Origin: Paramesorhizobium deserti
GTDB taxonomy: Bacteria; Pseudomonadota; Alphaproteobacteria; Rhizobiales; Rhizobiaceae
NCBI RefSeq assembly: GCF_001558695.1
Contig: NZ_LNTU01000001.1
Coordinates: 1,302,001 to 1,366,000 of the forward strand
Length of the DNA stretch: 64,000 nt
Reading direction: 5' to 3'
The translations under genes and the position numbers were made by a program. The notes beneath the pieces were generated by a model, which was given only the letters and a program-made list of their open reading frames with translations, searched no databases and was not told where the DNA came from. This document shows, piece after piece, positions 17,820-26,899 of this stretch (position 1 is the first letter of the stretch; every line of letters begins with the position of its first letter).

Positions 17820-20423
17820 ATGCGGCAAGGATACTCGCCCTCATATGCGCTTCGGGATGAGAGGATAAGGGGAGACCGTCTTGGTCTGGCGGGAATCTTC
17901 CGCCGGCAGGTCGATATTCTGGTTGGCCTCCTGATCCTCACCGCCGTGGCGCTCGCGGCGGGGGCGCTCGCCACCTGGAATGTCGCCGATCCGAGCTTCA
18001 GCCACGCCACCTCCAATCCGGTTACCAATGCGCTCGGCTATCCCGGCGCGGTTTTCTCCGATCTCGCCATGCAGTTCTTCGGGCTCTCCAGCGTTGCTGC
18101 CCTGTTGCCTGCGGTCTTCTGGGGCATTCTGCTGCTGGCGCATGGCGGCATCGGCCGACTGCCGCGGCGGGTCTTCGCCTGGTTCGGCGCCGCACTGCTC
18201 TTTGCCGCGATCGCAAGCTGCTTCTCGGTGCCTGAGAGCTGGCCGATGCCGATCGGGCTTGGCGGCGTCTTCGGCGACCTCGTCCTGAGAATCCCCGGCA
18301 TCTTTCTCGGCGGTTTTCCGCGCGGCACGACGGCATTGGTGATCGCCGCCATTCTGCTCGTTCCCTCGCTCTTGCTTTGCGCCTTTGCCAGCGGGCTGAC
18401 CGGGCGCGCGCAGCCGCTGACGAGCCCGGCTCGCCCGAAGGCGCGCAAGCCGGTCCAGGAAGAAATCTATGATGATGAGGAAGATGAGGACACGGATGAA
18501 GAGCGCGAAGGTTTCCATGCGCTCGGCGCCGTGACGCACTGGTATCTGAGCGCGCGGGCGACGATGCACCGTCTCTTCTCACGCGGTGCGGCGCTAAGCG
18601 GCCGGCATGGCGAGAATGACGATCCGTTCGGCGATGTCGCCCTCTCCCGCCAGAGGGCCGGCGCGCGTGACGGCATGCGCCGCGAGCCGGGATTCGAGGA
18701 TCGGCGCGAGCGGCTCGACGTACCGCCTTTCGACGATGACGAGGTTTATGGCGCCGATGCCGATGACTGGGCGCCGCAGAGTGCACCGCAAAGACCATCT
18801 GCGCCGCAACCGATGGCGACGGGTCGCGTCCAGGCGCCTGCCTCCTCGCCGAAGCCGGGCGTTCGCGTCCAGCGTGAGGCGCAGCAATCCTTCATCAAGA
18901 GTGACGTTTTCGAAATGCCTTCGCTGCATTTCCTGAGCGAGCCGAAGGCGGTTATCCGCGATGCGAGCCTGTCCAAGGATGCGCTGGAACAGAATGCGCG
19001 GCTTCTGGAAGGCGTGCTTGAGGATTTCGGCGTCAAGGGCGAGATCATCCATGTGCGCCCGGGACCGGTGGTGACGCTCTATGAGCTCGAACCGGCGCCG
19101 GGCATCAAATCGTCCCGCGTCATCGGCCTTGCCGACGATATCGCCCGCTCGATGAGCGCTATCGCGGCGCGTGTCGCGGTGGTGCCGGGCCGAAACGCCA
19201 TAGGCATCGAGCTGCCGAACCAGAAGCGCGAGATGGTCTATCTGCGCGAAATCCTGGCGAGCCGCGATTTCGAGCAGACCAAGACCAAGCTGGCGCTGGC
19301 GCTCGGCAAGACCATCAATGGCGAGCCCGTCATCGCCGATATCGCCAAGATGCCGCATGTGCTCGTCGCCGGCACGACCGGCTCGGGCAAATCTGTGGCC
19401 ATCAACACGATGATCCTGTCGCTGCTCTATCGCATGACGCCGCAGGAATGCCGCTTGATCATGATCGACCCGAAGATGCTCGAACTCTCCGTCTATGACG
19501 GCATTCCGCATCTTCTCACCCCCGTGGTGACCGATCCGAAGAAGGCCGTCGTCGCGCTCAAATGGACCGTGCGTGAGATGGAGGATCGCTATCGCAAGAT
19601 GTCGAAGGTCGGCGTGCGCAATATCGACGGCTTCAACCAGCGTGTCGGCCAGGCACAGAAGAAAGGCGAGCGGATCGCACGCACGGTGCAGACCGGCTTC
19701 GACCGCGACACCGGCGAAGCGGTCTACGAGACGGAGGAGCTCGATCTGGAGCCGATGCCCTATATCGTCGTCATCATCGACGAAATGGCGGATCTGATGA
19801 TGGTCGCCGGCAAGGATATCGAAGGCGCGGTGCAGCGCCTCGCCCAGATGGCGCGTGCGGCGGGCATTCATGTGATCATGGCGACGCAGCGTCCGTCGGT
19901 CGACGTCATCACCGGCACGATCAAGGCCAATTTCCCGACGCGCATCTCCTTCCAGGTGACGTCGAAGATCGACAGCCGCACCATTCTGGGTGAGCAGGGC
20001 GCTGAGCAGCTGCTCGGCCAGGGCGACATGCTGTTCATGGCGGGTGGCGGGCGCATCCAGCGCGTGCACGGGCCCTTCGTCGGCGACGACGAGGTGGAGA
20101 AGGTCGTTCAGCATCTCAAGCTGCAGGGCGTGCCGGAATATCTCGATGCCATCACCGAGGAAGAAGATGAGGACGATGGCGGCGGCAGCGGCCCGGCCGG
20201 AACCTCCAATCTCGACGATTCCGAGGATCCCTATGATCAGGCGGTCGCCGTGGTGCTCCGCGACAAGAAGGCTTCGACCTCTTATATCCAGCGCCGTCTC
20301 GGCATCGGCTATAATCGCGCGGCGTCGATCATCGAACGCATGGAGCAGGAGGGAATCGTCGGTCCGGCCAATCATGCGGGAAAACGCGAGATCCTCGTGC
20401 CGACCGAGGATGATGAATTCTGA
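17820..20423 (+). CDS. ftsK: DNA translocase FtsK
   Basis: The 867-residue protein has four or so N-terminal membrane helices (residues 25-200), an acidic linker ([17 protein letters not shown] near residue 215), then the motor domain. Walker A is GTTGSGKS near residue 520 and Walker B is [12 protein letters not shown] near 655. The C-terminal winged-helix gamma domain (about 800-867, [19 protein letters not shown]) reads the chromosome-orienting KOPS sequences. FtsK anchors at the division septum and pumps DNA so that XerCD can resolve dimers at dif. lolA follows 100 bases later, as in many alphaproteobacteria. A CtrA-type site upstream suggests cell-cycle control. Confidence 0.97.
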   Translation: MRQGYSPSYALRDERIRGDRLGLAGIFRRQVDILVGLLILTAVALAAGALATWNVADPSFSHATSNPVTNALGYPGAVFSDLAMQFFGLSSVAALLPAVFWGILLLAHGGIGRLPRRVFAWFGAALLFAAIASCFSVPESWPMPIGLGGVFGDLVLRIPGIFLGGFPRGTTALVIAAILLVPSLLLCAFASGLTGRAQPLTSPARPKARKPVQEEIYDDEEDEDTDEEREGFHALGAVTHWYLSARATMHRLFSRGAALSGRHGENDDPFGDVALSRQRAGARDGMRREPGFEDRRERLDVPPFDDDEVYGADADDWAPQSAPQRPSAPQPMATGRVQAPASSPKPGVRVQREAQQSFIKSDVFEMPSLHFLSEPKAVIRDASLSKDALEQNARLLEGVLEDFGVKGEIIHVRPGPVVTLYELEPAPGIKSSRVIGLADDIARSMSAIAARVAVVPGRNAIGIELPNQKREMVYLREILASRDFEQTKTKLALALGKTINGEPVIADIAKMPHVLVAGTTGSGKSVAINTMILSLLYRMTPQECRLIMIDPKMLELSVYDGIPHLLTPVVTDPKKAVVALKWTVREMEDRYRKMSKVGVRNIDGFNQRVGQAQKKGERIARTVQTGFDRDTGEAVYETEELDLEPMPYIVVIIDEMADLMMVAGKDIEGAVQRLAQMARAAGIHVIMATQRPSVDVITGTIKANFPTRISFQVTSKIDSRTILGEQGAEQLLGQGDMLFMAGGGRIQRVHGPFVGDDEVEKVVQHLKLQGVPEYLDAITEEEDEDDGGGSGPAGTSNLDDSEDPYDQAVAVVLRDKKASTSYIQRRLGIGYNRAASIIERMEQEGIVGPANHAGKREILVPTEDDEF

Positions 20424-20523
20424 TGAAGGCGGAACGAACGGGGATCATTGTTCATTGAAACGCCACACTCGCGACAAACTGGCGCTTTAGCCTCAAGGCA
20501 AGATGACAGGAGACAGTTTTTCG

Positions 20524-21201
20524 ATGAAAGCAGGAAAAACGCGGGTTGCCGTTCTGCGAAACATGGCGCGTGGCGCCGTTCTCGCCGGTACCCTGATGGC
20601 GGCTGCGGTCCTGCCGCCGCTTGGCGGTGCGTCCTCTCCGGCTGCCGCGCAGGCAAGTGCAGCAGCCAGTAGCGCGGCGCAGCAGATCGCAAATCATTTT
20701 GCCTCGGTGCGCACCATGACGGGCGAATTCGTGCAGTTCGGCCCGCGCGGCGAGCAGACCGGCGGCACCTTCTATATCGAGCGTCCGGGCAAGATCCGCT
20801 TCAACTACAACAATTCGCCGATCCGGGTGATCTCCGACGGCGAATCGGTCGTCGTCAACAACCGCAAGCTCGATACGTGGGATCTCTATCCCCTGTCGAA
20901 GACGCCGCTGAAGCTGCTCCTGGGCGACCGGATCGATCTTGGCGGCGGGCGTCTGAAGCAGGTTAAGCAGGAGCCCGACATGACGACCATCGTGCTAGGC
21001 GACAAATCGGTTTTCGGCGATTCGAAGATCACCATGATGTTCGATCCGAAGAATTACGAGCTCAAGCAATGGACGATCACCGACGCGCAAAATCTCGACA
21101 CGACGGTGATGATCTTCAACGTTCGCGAGGGCGTGCGCTTCGCCAAGGACATGTTCAAGATCGATTACACCCGCATCGCGATGAAGCGCAAGGGGCAGTA
21201 A
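20524..21201 (+). CDS. lolA: Outer-membrane lipoprotein carrier protein LolA
   Basis: The 225-residue start is the ATG nine bases after GGAGA; an in-frame ATG seven codons earlier has no site. A long signal peptide (to about residue 43, PAAAQA) is followed by the LolA fold: VRTMTGEFVQFGPRGEQTGGTFYIERPGKIRFNY is the typical first half. It shuttles lipoproteins across the periplasm from LolCDE to the outer membrane. LolB is often missing in this group. It forms a unit with ftsK. Confidence 0.93.
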   Translation: MKAGKTRVAVLRNMARGAVLAGTLMAAAVLPPLGGASSPAAAQASAAASSAAQQIANHFASVRTMTGEFVQFGPRGEQTGGTFYIERPGKIRFNYNNSPIRVISDGESVVVNNRKLDTWDLYPLSKTPLKLLLGDRIDLGGGRLKQVKQEPDMTTIVLGDKSVFGDSKITMMFDPKNYELKQWTITDAQNLDTTVMIFNVREGVRFAKDMFKIDYTRIAMKRKGQ

Positions 21202-21238
21202 ATACGGTTTTTGCCGACCGGAAACGCCGGCCGGGACA

Positions 21239-21274
21239 GCGCCCCCCTCTGCCCTGCCGGAAAGAGGGGGGCGC
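21239..21274. repeat. Family E palindrome, copy 2, downstream of lolA
   Basis: GCGCCCCCCTCT (21239-21250) and AGAGGGGGGCGC (21263-21274) form a perfect 12-bp stem around a 12-base loop containing GCCCTGCCGG. A smaller stem ACAGT/GCTGT followed by nine pyrimidines starts at 21292 and may be the actual terminator. Both lie in the 192-base lolA-xthA gap. Confidence 0.75.
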
Positions 21275-21393
21275 CTCGCGATGTCATTTAAACAGTGGCC
21301 GCTGTATTTTTTTTCCTCGATTTTCGGGCTGGCACTGTCGGCCTGATGTTGTAAGTTCGCTCGCGATTTTCTCCCGCATGCGAGCTCTTTCCC

Positions 21394-22200
21394 ATGTCCT
21401 TTTCGATTGCTACTTGGAATATCAACTCCGTGCGCCTGCGCCTGCCGCTGGTCGAGCAGTTTCTGCAGGATTTCGCGCCGGATGTGCTCTGCCTGCAGGA
21501 GACCAAGTGTCCGGACGATCTCTTTCCGCACAAGGCGTTCCATAAGCTGGGCTATGATCACGTCGCCATCAGCGGCCAGAAGGGCTATCACGGTGTCGCC
21601 ACCATCTCGCGCCGCCCGTTGAGCGAGGTCGATCGCATCGGTTTTTGTGGCGTCGGCGATTGCCGTCACTTGAGCGCCGTCGTGACGGCGGGAGGCAAGC
21701 GGTTGCGTGTCCACAATTTCTATGTGCCGGCCGGCGGCGACGAGCCGGACCCGGAGATCAATCCGAAATTCAAGCACAAGCTCGGCTTTCTCGAAGAGAT
21801 GAAGGCCATCCTTGCCGATATGGGCGACGGCTGTTCGTCGGTGCTGGTCGGTGATTTGAACATCGCGCCGCTTGAAACCGATGTCTGGTCGCACAAGCAG
21901 CTCCTCAGCGTCGTCAGCCATACGCCTGTCGAGACGGAAGGTCTGGAAGTTGTGCGTCAGATCGGCGGATGGAGCGACCTGATCCGTCATCATATCCCGC
22001 CGGAGGAGAAGATCTTCACCTGGTGGAGCTATCGGGCGCGCGACTGGGATGTCTCGGATCGCGGCCGCCGCCTCGACCATATCTGGGGATCTCCCGATCT
22101 CGAAGGCGATCTCTCGGCGGTCTCCATCCTACGCGAGGCGCGCGGCTGGGATAGGCCGTCCGACCATGTGCCCGTAATCGCATCTTTCAATCTGGAATGA
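21394..22200 (+). CDS. xthA: Exodeoxyribonuclease III
   Basis: The 268-residue product is an Xth-family AP endonuclease/3' exonuclease. The catalytic motifs are IATWNINSVRLRL at the N-terminus, CLQETKCPDDLFP with the metal-binding Glu, VLVGDLNIAPLETDVW, and the C-terminal RLDHIWGSPDL and PSDHVPVIASF with the catalytic Asp-His pair. It cuts DNA at abasic sites and trims 3' blocks in base-excision repair. It is monocistronic and followed by about 400 bases of repeats. Confidence 0.96.
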   Translation: MSFSIATWNINSVRLRLPLVEQFLQDFAPDVLCLQETKCPDDLFPHKAFHKLGYDHVAISGQKGYHGVATISRRPLSEVDRIGFCGVGDCRHLSAVVTAGGKRLRVHNFYVPAGGDEPDPEINPKFKHKLGFLEEMKAILADMGDGCSSVLVGDLNIAPLETDVWSHKQLLSVVSHTPVETEGLEVVRQIGGWSDLIRHHIPPEEKIFTWWSYRARDWDVSDRGRRLDHIWGSPDLEGDLSAVSILREARGWDRPSDHVPVIASFNLE

Positions 22201-22269
22201 AATCGGGCGAGGGCGGGCTGCAAATGGCTTTACCGACGTGGTCGGAGAGGCGGGCACGCACCCACTGAC

Positions 22270-22397
22270 GTCACATCCTCGGACTTGACCCGAGGATCCA
22301 CTCCAGAACGCTGATGCAGCGCCCGCATATCAGACGATGGATGTGGTTCCGACGGTCCGGAATGGATACTCGGGTCGGGGCCCGAGTATGACGGAAT
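22270..22397. repeat. Rhizobial palindromic element, family D copy 2
   Basis: It starts with a CATCCTCGGACTTGACCCGA-type palindrome (22270-22302) and ends with a diverged partner around ACTCGGGTCGGGGCCCGAGT (22363-22397). Spacing and end palindromes match 11812-11943. Together with family A copy 2 it fills the gap 22201-22610; no gene is evident there. Confidence 0.7.
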
Positions 22398-22506
22398 TGC
22401 GATGTCTTGACCCCCCTCGCCAAGATTGCCATTGCCAAGGTCGCCATCGCCTCGATGCCTGTGCCGGAGCATGGAAACGCTGCTCCTGGTAAACACTGAA
22501 ACGTCT

Positions 22507-22612
22507 AGAGCATTTCACCTTTAGATGGAAATGGTGTGGATACCTCTACCTGTCCATCACAACAACGGCCCAAAAAGAATCCAAGCGATTCCATCAAAAC
22601 ATGAACCGCCCT
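22507..22612 (-). repeat. Dispersed palindromic intergenic repeat, family A copy 2
   Basis: It is the reverse-complement match of 5381-5490 with small differences. Its end at 22612 overlaps the TAG stop codon (22611-22613) of the cyclic-nucleotide-binding gene. Confidence 0.85.
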
Positions 22613-23066
22613 AATCCTCGAAGAGCGGCGAAAGCTTCTCGATCTGCCGGATGAGATCGGTCAGGTTGCGGCTGACATGCGTGTGAAGCGCCACCGCCAC
22701 CTCGGGATATTCCTCCAGGATGCGGTGGAAAATGGCGCGGCTCAAGCGGATGACCTCCGTCTCGCCATCGGCAAAGGCGCCGGTCAGCCGCGTGGTCTGG
22801 GCGATCAGCGCCATCTCGCCGAGGATGGCGCCGGGACCGACGGATTTGATCGTCACCCGCCCGTTGGGGCTTTCCCGGAAGAGGCTGATATTGCCGGATA
22901 CGACGACATAGGCGCAATCGGCGCTCTGTCCTTCGCGGAAGAGTTCACGTCCGGGGCGCAGCACCAGGCGCTCGGCACCGAATGCAAGCAACCGCAATTG
23001 TTCGGCCGTGAATGATTCGAACAGGCCTACGGTGCCAAGGATTCGGATGTCGTCGTCGAGCGCCAT
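22611..23066 (-). CDS. Cyclic-nucleotide-binding domain protein without output domain
   Basis: The 151-residue protein is almost entirely one cNMP-binding fold. It has FTAEQLRLLAFGAERLVLRPGRELFREG, the YVVVSGNISLF beta roll, and the phosphate-binding cassette GPGAILGEMALIAQTTRLTG (residues 77-96 or so). No helix-turn-helix or enzymatic domain follows, so it is not a Crp/Fnr factor. Relatives in Brucella are annotated as cAMP-dependent protein kinase regulatory-subunit-like proteins beside the OtpR/CenR regulator, and the same arrangement is seen here: it lies 36 bases downstream of the response regulator gene. Its partner is unknown. Confidence 0.85.
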   Translation of the reverse strand: MALDDDIRILGTVGLFESFTAEQLRLLAFGAERLVLRPGRELFREGQSADCAYVVVSGNISLFRESPNGRVTIKSVGPGAILGEMALIAQTTRLTGAFADGETEVIRLSRAIFHRILEEYPEVAVALHTHVSRNLTDLIRQIEKLSPLFED

Positions 23067-23102
23067 ATTATGGTCAATACACCGCTCTTCCGGGCGGAGC
23101 CA

Positions 23103-23786
23103 TCAGGGGACGAGCTTGTATCCCCCGCTTTCTGTCACGAGAATAGCCGCATTCGACGGATCTTTCTCGATTTTCTGCCGCAAACGGTAGACATGCGTCT
23201 CTAGCGTGTGGGTCGTCACACCCGAATTATAGCCCCATACCTCTTCCAGGAGCACGTCGCGGCCGATGACCTTGTCGCCGGCGCGGTAGAGATATTTGAT
23301 GATCGCCGCTTCCTTCTCGGTCAGGCGGATCTTGCCGCCCTTCTCATCGATCAGCAGCTTCTGCCCCGGCTTAAACGTGTAGGGGCCGACGGTGAAGGTC
23401 GCGTCCTCGCTCTGCTCGTGCTGGCGCAGCTGGGCGCGGATGCGCGCGAGCAGGACCGCGAAGCGGAACGGCTTGGTGACATAGTCGTTGGCGCCGGATT
23501 CGAGCCCGAGGATCGTGTCCGATTCGGTATCATGTCCGGTCAGCATGATGACTGGGCCCTTGAAGCCGCCCTTGCGCAGGAGCTTGACAGCCTCGCGTCC
23601 GTCCATGTCGGGCAGGCCCACATCCATGATCAGGAGGTCGACCATTCCGTTGCGGGCCGTTTGAATGCCCTTCGTGGCGGTGTCCTCCTGGAGGATGTGG
23701 AACTCTTCACAGAGCTCGAGCTGCTCCACGAGTATAGAGCGAAGGTCCTCGTCATCGTCCACGATCAGAATTGTACGGCCAGTCAT
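23103..23786 (-). CDS. cenR: OmpR-family response regulator CenR (OtpR)
   Basis: The 227-residue protein has a receiver domain (residues 1-120) with the acidic pocket D10-D12, phosphoacceptor D55 (LLIMDVGLPDMDG) and K105 region (NDYVTKPF), followed by an OmpR-type winged helix ending in LETHVYRLRQKIEKDPSNAA and TESGGYKLVP. The neighbourhood (cNMP protein downstream, YkuD protein divergent) matches the Brucella otpR/cenR locus, whose product controls cell-envelope and stress genes. No histidine kinase is adjacent, so the CenK partner would be elsewhere. The symbol rests on similarity recalled and context; the family call is certain. Confidence 0.88.
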   Translation of the reverse strand: MTGRTILIVDDDEDLRSILVEQLELCEEFHILQEDTATKGIQTARNGMVDLLIMDVGLPDMDGREAVKLLRKGGFKGPVIMLTGHDTESDTILGLESGANDYVTKPFRFAVLLARIRAQLRQHEQSEDATFTVGPYTFKPGQKLLIDEKGGKIRLTEKEAAIIKYLYRAGDKVIGRDVLLEEVWGYNSGVTTHTLETHVYRLRQKIEKDPSNAAILVTESGGYKLVP

Positions 23787-23912
23787 GCGGTATCCTCATA
23801 GGTCCTGTTGCGTCGGCATTGACGTTTTATGACATTTAAGCTGAATGAGTTGAAGGGTTCAAACAAGAAAGCCAGCGATCTGGAAGCTTTGGTTGCCGGC
23901 GAGGGCGGGTCG

Positions 23913-24455
23913 ATGAATAAAATGGCGAATGGCGGAACCTTGCGCCTGATCGACGTGCGGGCCCGCCCGGGAAACCCCGCGCAAGGATTTCTCATTCTCC
24001 ACAATTTGGTGTTGCGCTGTGCGCTCGGCAAGGGGGGTATCAGCGCTTTCAAGCGGGAAGGCGACGGCGCGACGCCGCTTGGGAGCATGCGCCTCATCTA
24101 TGGTTGGCGCAGAAGACGCAGGGATTTCGCGGCTTCTTCCTTGCCGTTCCGGACCATTCGCCGGGACGATGGCTGGTGCGACGCGCCAGGCGACCGCAAC
24201 TACAACAGGCTTGTACGCCTTCCTTACCGGGCAAGCCATGAGAACCTCTGGCGGCAGGACGGGCTCTACGACATCTGCATCGTCATGGACTGGAACATCC
24301 GCCCGCGCCGGCGCGGATGCGGCAGCGCCATCTTCTTTCACCTGGCGCGGCCTGGATATCAGCCGACGGAAGGCTGCATTGCGCTGAAGCGGGCCGACAT
24401 GGCGCGCCTACTGCCACATCTTTCCGCGCAAACCATTATCCGCGTCCGGCGATAA
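23913..24455 (+). CDS. L,D-transpeptidase (YkuD) domain protein
   Basis: The start at 23913 (180 residues) has GAGGG upstream; an alternative ATG at 23829 would leave only 42 bases to the divergent cenR start and has no clear site. No signal peptide is visible. The YkuD catalytic pattern is present: His in AIFFHLARPGYQPTEGCIAL with the Cys of TEGC about 14 residues later. YkuD enzymes crosslink peptidoglycan or attach proteins to it. The missing signal leaves its location open. It faces cenR, an envelope regulator, which may control it. Confidence 0.85.
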   Translation: MNKMANGGTLRLIDVRARPGNPAQGFLILHNLVLRCALGKGGISAFKREGDGATPLGSMRLIYGWRRRRRDFAASSLPFRTIRRDDGWCDAPGDRNYNRLVRLPYRASHENLWRQDGLYDICIVMDWNIRPRRRGCGSAIFFHLARPGYQPTEGCIALKRADMARLLPHLSAQTIIRVRR

Positions 24456-24464
24456 TCCTCTTCT

Positions 24465-25913
24465 TTACAATGCGACGCGCATGGCGTCGTGCAGCACTTC
24501 GAAGATGCGTGGCTGAGCGGATTGCGCCACGTTGAAGCGCAGATAGTGCGCCGCGCTTTGCGACAGGCTGAACACATTACCCGGCGCGAAGACCACGCCG
24601 CGTTCCAGCGCGTGGCGGGCGATCAGGGCGGAATCCATGCCTTCCGGCAGCCGCGCCCAAAGAAACATGCCGCCCTGCGGCTCGGTCCATAGTTCCAGCC
24701 CAGCGGCTTTCAGCCGGCCTGATGTCAGCGTCATGGCGGAGGCCAGCTTGACGCGCAGGGTCTCGATATGGCGGCGATAGGTGCCGTCGGTCAGGAGCGT
24801 GTGGACAAGCTGGGCGGAAAGCGGGCTCGAGCCGAAGGTGGTGGCGAGCTTCAGATCGGTGAGCCCTTCGATCCAGTCGCCGCGGGCGGCGATATAGCCG
24901 ACACGGGCGGCAGCCGTCAGCGTCTTGGAGAAGCTGCCGATATGCACGATCCTTTCCAGCCCGTCGAGTTCGGCGAGAAGCGGTGACGGGGCGGGATGGA
25001 AATCGGCGAAGATATTGTCCTCGATGACGATCATGTCGTGCTGCTCGGCGATCTTCAGCAGGCGATGGGCCGTCGCCGGGCTCATCATGCCGCCGGTCGG
25101 GTTATGCAGCCCGGCATTGCCGATATAGAGCTTCGGCCGGTGCTCCTCCGCCGCGCGGGCGAAGGCATCGAGGTCCGGGCCGCTGGGTGTGTAGGGCACG
25201 GGGATAAGCTGGACGCGGTGGGTGCGCAGCGCTGCCTGGAAATTGAAATAGCAGGGATCGTCGATCAGCACGGCATCGCCGGGCTGGACGAAGAACCGGC
25301 AGAGAAGATCGAGCGCCTGCGTGCCGGAATCGACCAGCAGCACCTGATCTGGCGGCGCTTCGACGCCCTGCTCGGCGAGGCGGCGGGAGAGATGCAGCCT
25401 GAGCGGCGCATATCCCAGGGGATCGCCATATTCGGTGAAGGCTGCGGATTCATCGCGGGCGAGCGCCCTAAGCGCGCGGCGGATGCCTTCCTGGGGCAGC
25501 CAGTCTTCCGGCAGCCAGCCACAGCCGGGCCTGAGCGCCGCGCTGTCGGCCTCGAGCGACTGGCGCATGATCCACAGAGGATTGATCTCGCGGTCGAGGC
25601 GAGGGCCGGCGGCGGCGAGCGAGAAGGGCTGCGCACGACCGGCGACGTAGAAGCCGGCGCCGCGCCGCGACTGGATGACGCCCTCGGCGACGAGCCGGTC
25701 ATAGGCTTCGACGACGGTCGATTTCGACACGCCCATGGTTTCGGCGAGGCGGCGGATCGAGGGCAGCCTTGCGCCGGGTGAGAGGCTGAGGGCGGCGATG
25801 CGCCCGCGGATGATTCCCATCACTTTTTCGACGAGCGTCGGTTCGTCCTGGGCGGTCGTATCGAATGCCGAGCCGCGCGCTGCATTTTCGCTGGCGGCGG
25901 GTTTATGCAACAT
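24465..25913 (-). CDS. MocR-type GntR/aminotransferase transcriptional regulator
   Basis: The 482-residue start is the ATG after AAGGAAG; the frame runs further upstream without need. A GntR winged helix comes first (about residues 27-95, PSIRRLAETMGVSKSTVVEAYDRL). A class-I aminotransferase domain follows, with the cofactor-binding DSGTQALDLL, N-P-T-G in LHNPTGGMMSP, DNIFADF and the PLP lysine in SFSKTLTAAARVGY. MocR proteins use PLP or an amino compound as effector rather than for catalysis. It is divergent from an EamA exporter across 128 bases that contain GTACAG/CTGTAC half-sites, so it probably controls that exporter and itself. Confidence 0.93.
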   Translation of the reverse strand: MLHKPAASENAARGSAFDTTAQDEPTLVEKVMGIIRGRIAALSLSPGARLPSIRRLAETMGVSKSTVVEAYDRLVAEGVIQSRRGAGFYVAGRAQPFSLAAAGPRLDREINPLWIMRQSLEADSAALRPGCGWLPEDWLPQEGIRRALRALARDESAAFTEYGDPLGYAPLRLHLSRRLAEQGVEAPPDQVLLVDSGTQALDLLCRFFVQPGDAVLIDDPCYFNFQAALRTHRVQLIPVPYTPSGPDLDAFARAAEEHRPKLYIGNAGLHNPTGGMMSPATAHRLLKIAEQHDMIVIEDNIFADFHPAPSPLLAELDGLERIVHIGSFSKTLTAAARVGYIAARGDWIEGLTDLKLATTFGSSPLSAQLVHTLLTDGTYRRHIETLRVKLASAMTLTSGRLKAAGLELWTEPQGGMFLWARLPEGMDSALIARHALERGVVFAPGNVFSLSQSAAHYLRFNVAQSAQPRIFEVLHDAMRVAL

Positions 25914-25957
25914 CTGTACTTCCTTTTGTCCCGGTACAGTCCGGTTGAATTGTACTG
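25914..25957. promoter_or_regulatory. Candidate MocR operator (repeated GTAC half-sites)
   Basis: CTGTAC (25914-25919), GTACAG (25934-25939) and GTACTG (25952-25957) are spaced by about two helical turns in the divergent promoter region. MocR regulators commonly bind such repeats. The assignment is inferred. Confidence 0.45.
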
Positions 25958-26041
25958 TTACTGTCTCTGCCGTTCCGGTGCAAGGCCGAGCATTGTCCTT
26001 GGAAATAACTACATGATTTTGCAATCGGCTGGATAGACGCA

Positions 26042-26899
26042 ATGGACAGAACGGCAGGCTGGATCAACGGGTTTTTGGGTGTACTGATCTTCAGTGGCTC
26101 GCTGCCGGCGACGCGAATTGCCATCCTCGACATCGATCCGATGTTTCTGACGATGGCGCGCGCGGCCATCGCCGGTGTGCTGGCCCTGGCGCTGCTCGCC
26201 GTGTTCAGGCAGCGCCTGCCGGACCGTGGCGATCTCGTTTCACTTGGTGTCGTGGCGCTTGGCGTGGTGGTGGGCTTTCCGCTGCTGACCGCGCTCGCGC
26301 TGCGCGGGATGACTTCGGCGCATGCCATCGTCTTCGTCGGGCTGCTGCCGCTCGCGACCGCCCTCTTTGCTGTCCTGCGCGGTGGCGAGCGTCCGCGCGG
26401 ACTGTTCTGGCTGTTTTCCATCGCCGGGAGTGCGATTGTCGCGGGCTATGCCCTCGGACAGGGAGGCGAATCCTCGGCTTACGGCGACGGTCTTATGCTC
26501 GCGGCAATCCTTGTCTGCGGGCTCGGCTATGCCGAAGGCGCCCGCCTGTCGCGCAAGCTCGGCGGCTGGCAGGTGATCTGCTGGGCGCTGGTCCTGTCAT
26601 TGCCGCTGATGCTGCCGCTGGCGCTCCTCACCCAGCCGGCCTCCTGGGAGGGCATCGGCTGGCGGGCTCTCGCGGGCCTTGCCTACGTCTCGCTCTTCAG
26701 CATGCTGATCGGCTTCGTCTTCTGGTATCGTGGCCTGGTGCAAGGTGGAACGGCGGCCGTCGGGCAGTTGCAGCTGCTGCAGCCCTTCTTCGGCCTTACG
26801 CTCGCGGCATTGGTCGCGCATGAGGCGGTCGGCTGGGGCATGGTGGCGACCGCCGCCGCCGTGGTCCTCTGCGTGGCGGGGGCGAAGCGCTTCGCTTAA
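26042..26899 (+). CDS. EamA/DMT-family exporter
   Basis: The 285-residue protein has about ten membrane helices in two homologous halves, as in EamA (DMT) transporters. FSGSLPATRIAILDIDPMFLTMARAAIAG is the typical first-half opening, and LLQPFFGLTLAALVAHEAVGWG the second-half end. It likely exports an amino acid or metabolite sensed by the divergent MocR regulator. It ends overlapping the convergent methyltransferase stop by four bases. Confidence 0.92.
   Translation: MDRTAGWINGFLGVLIFSGSLPATRIAILDIDPMFLTMARAAIAGVLALALLAVFRQRLPDRGDLVSLGVVALGVVVGFPLLTALALRGMTSAHAIVFVGLLPLATALFAVLRGGERPRGLFWLFSIAGSAIVAGYALGQGGESSAYGDGLMLAAILVCGLGYAEGARLSRKLGGWQVICWALVLSLPLMLPLALLTQPASWEGIGWRALAGLAYVSLFSMLIGFVFWYRGLVQGGTAAVGQLQLLQPFFGLTLAALVAHEAVGWGMVATAAAVVLCVAGAKRFA

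Noticed and set aside
18594-20375. Open frame of 593 codons antisense to ftsK
   Set aside because: It mirrors the ftsK coding sequence, with His/Arg/Asp-rich low-complexity content and no motif.
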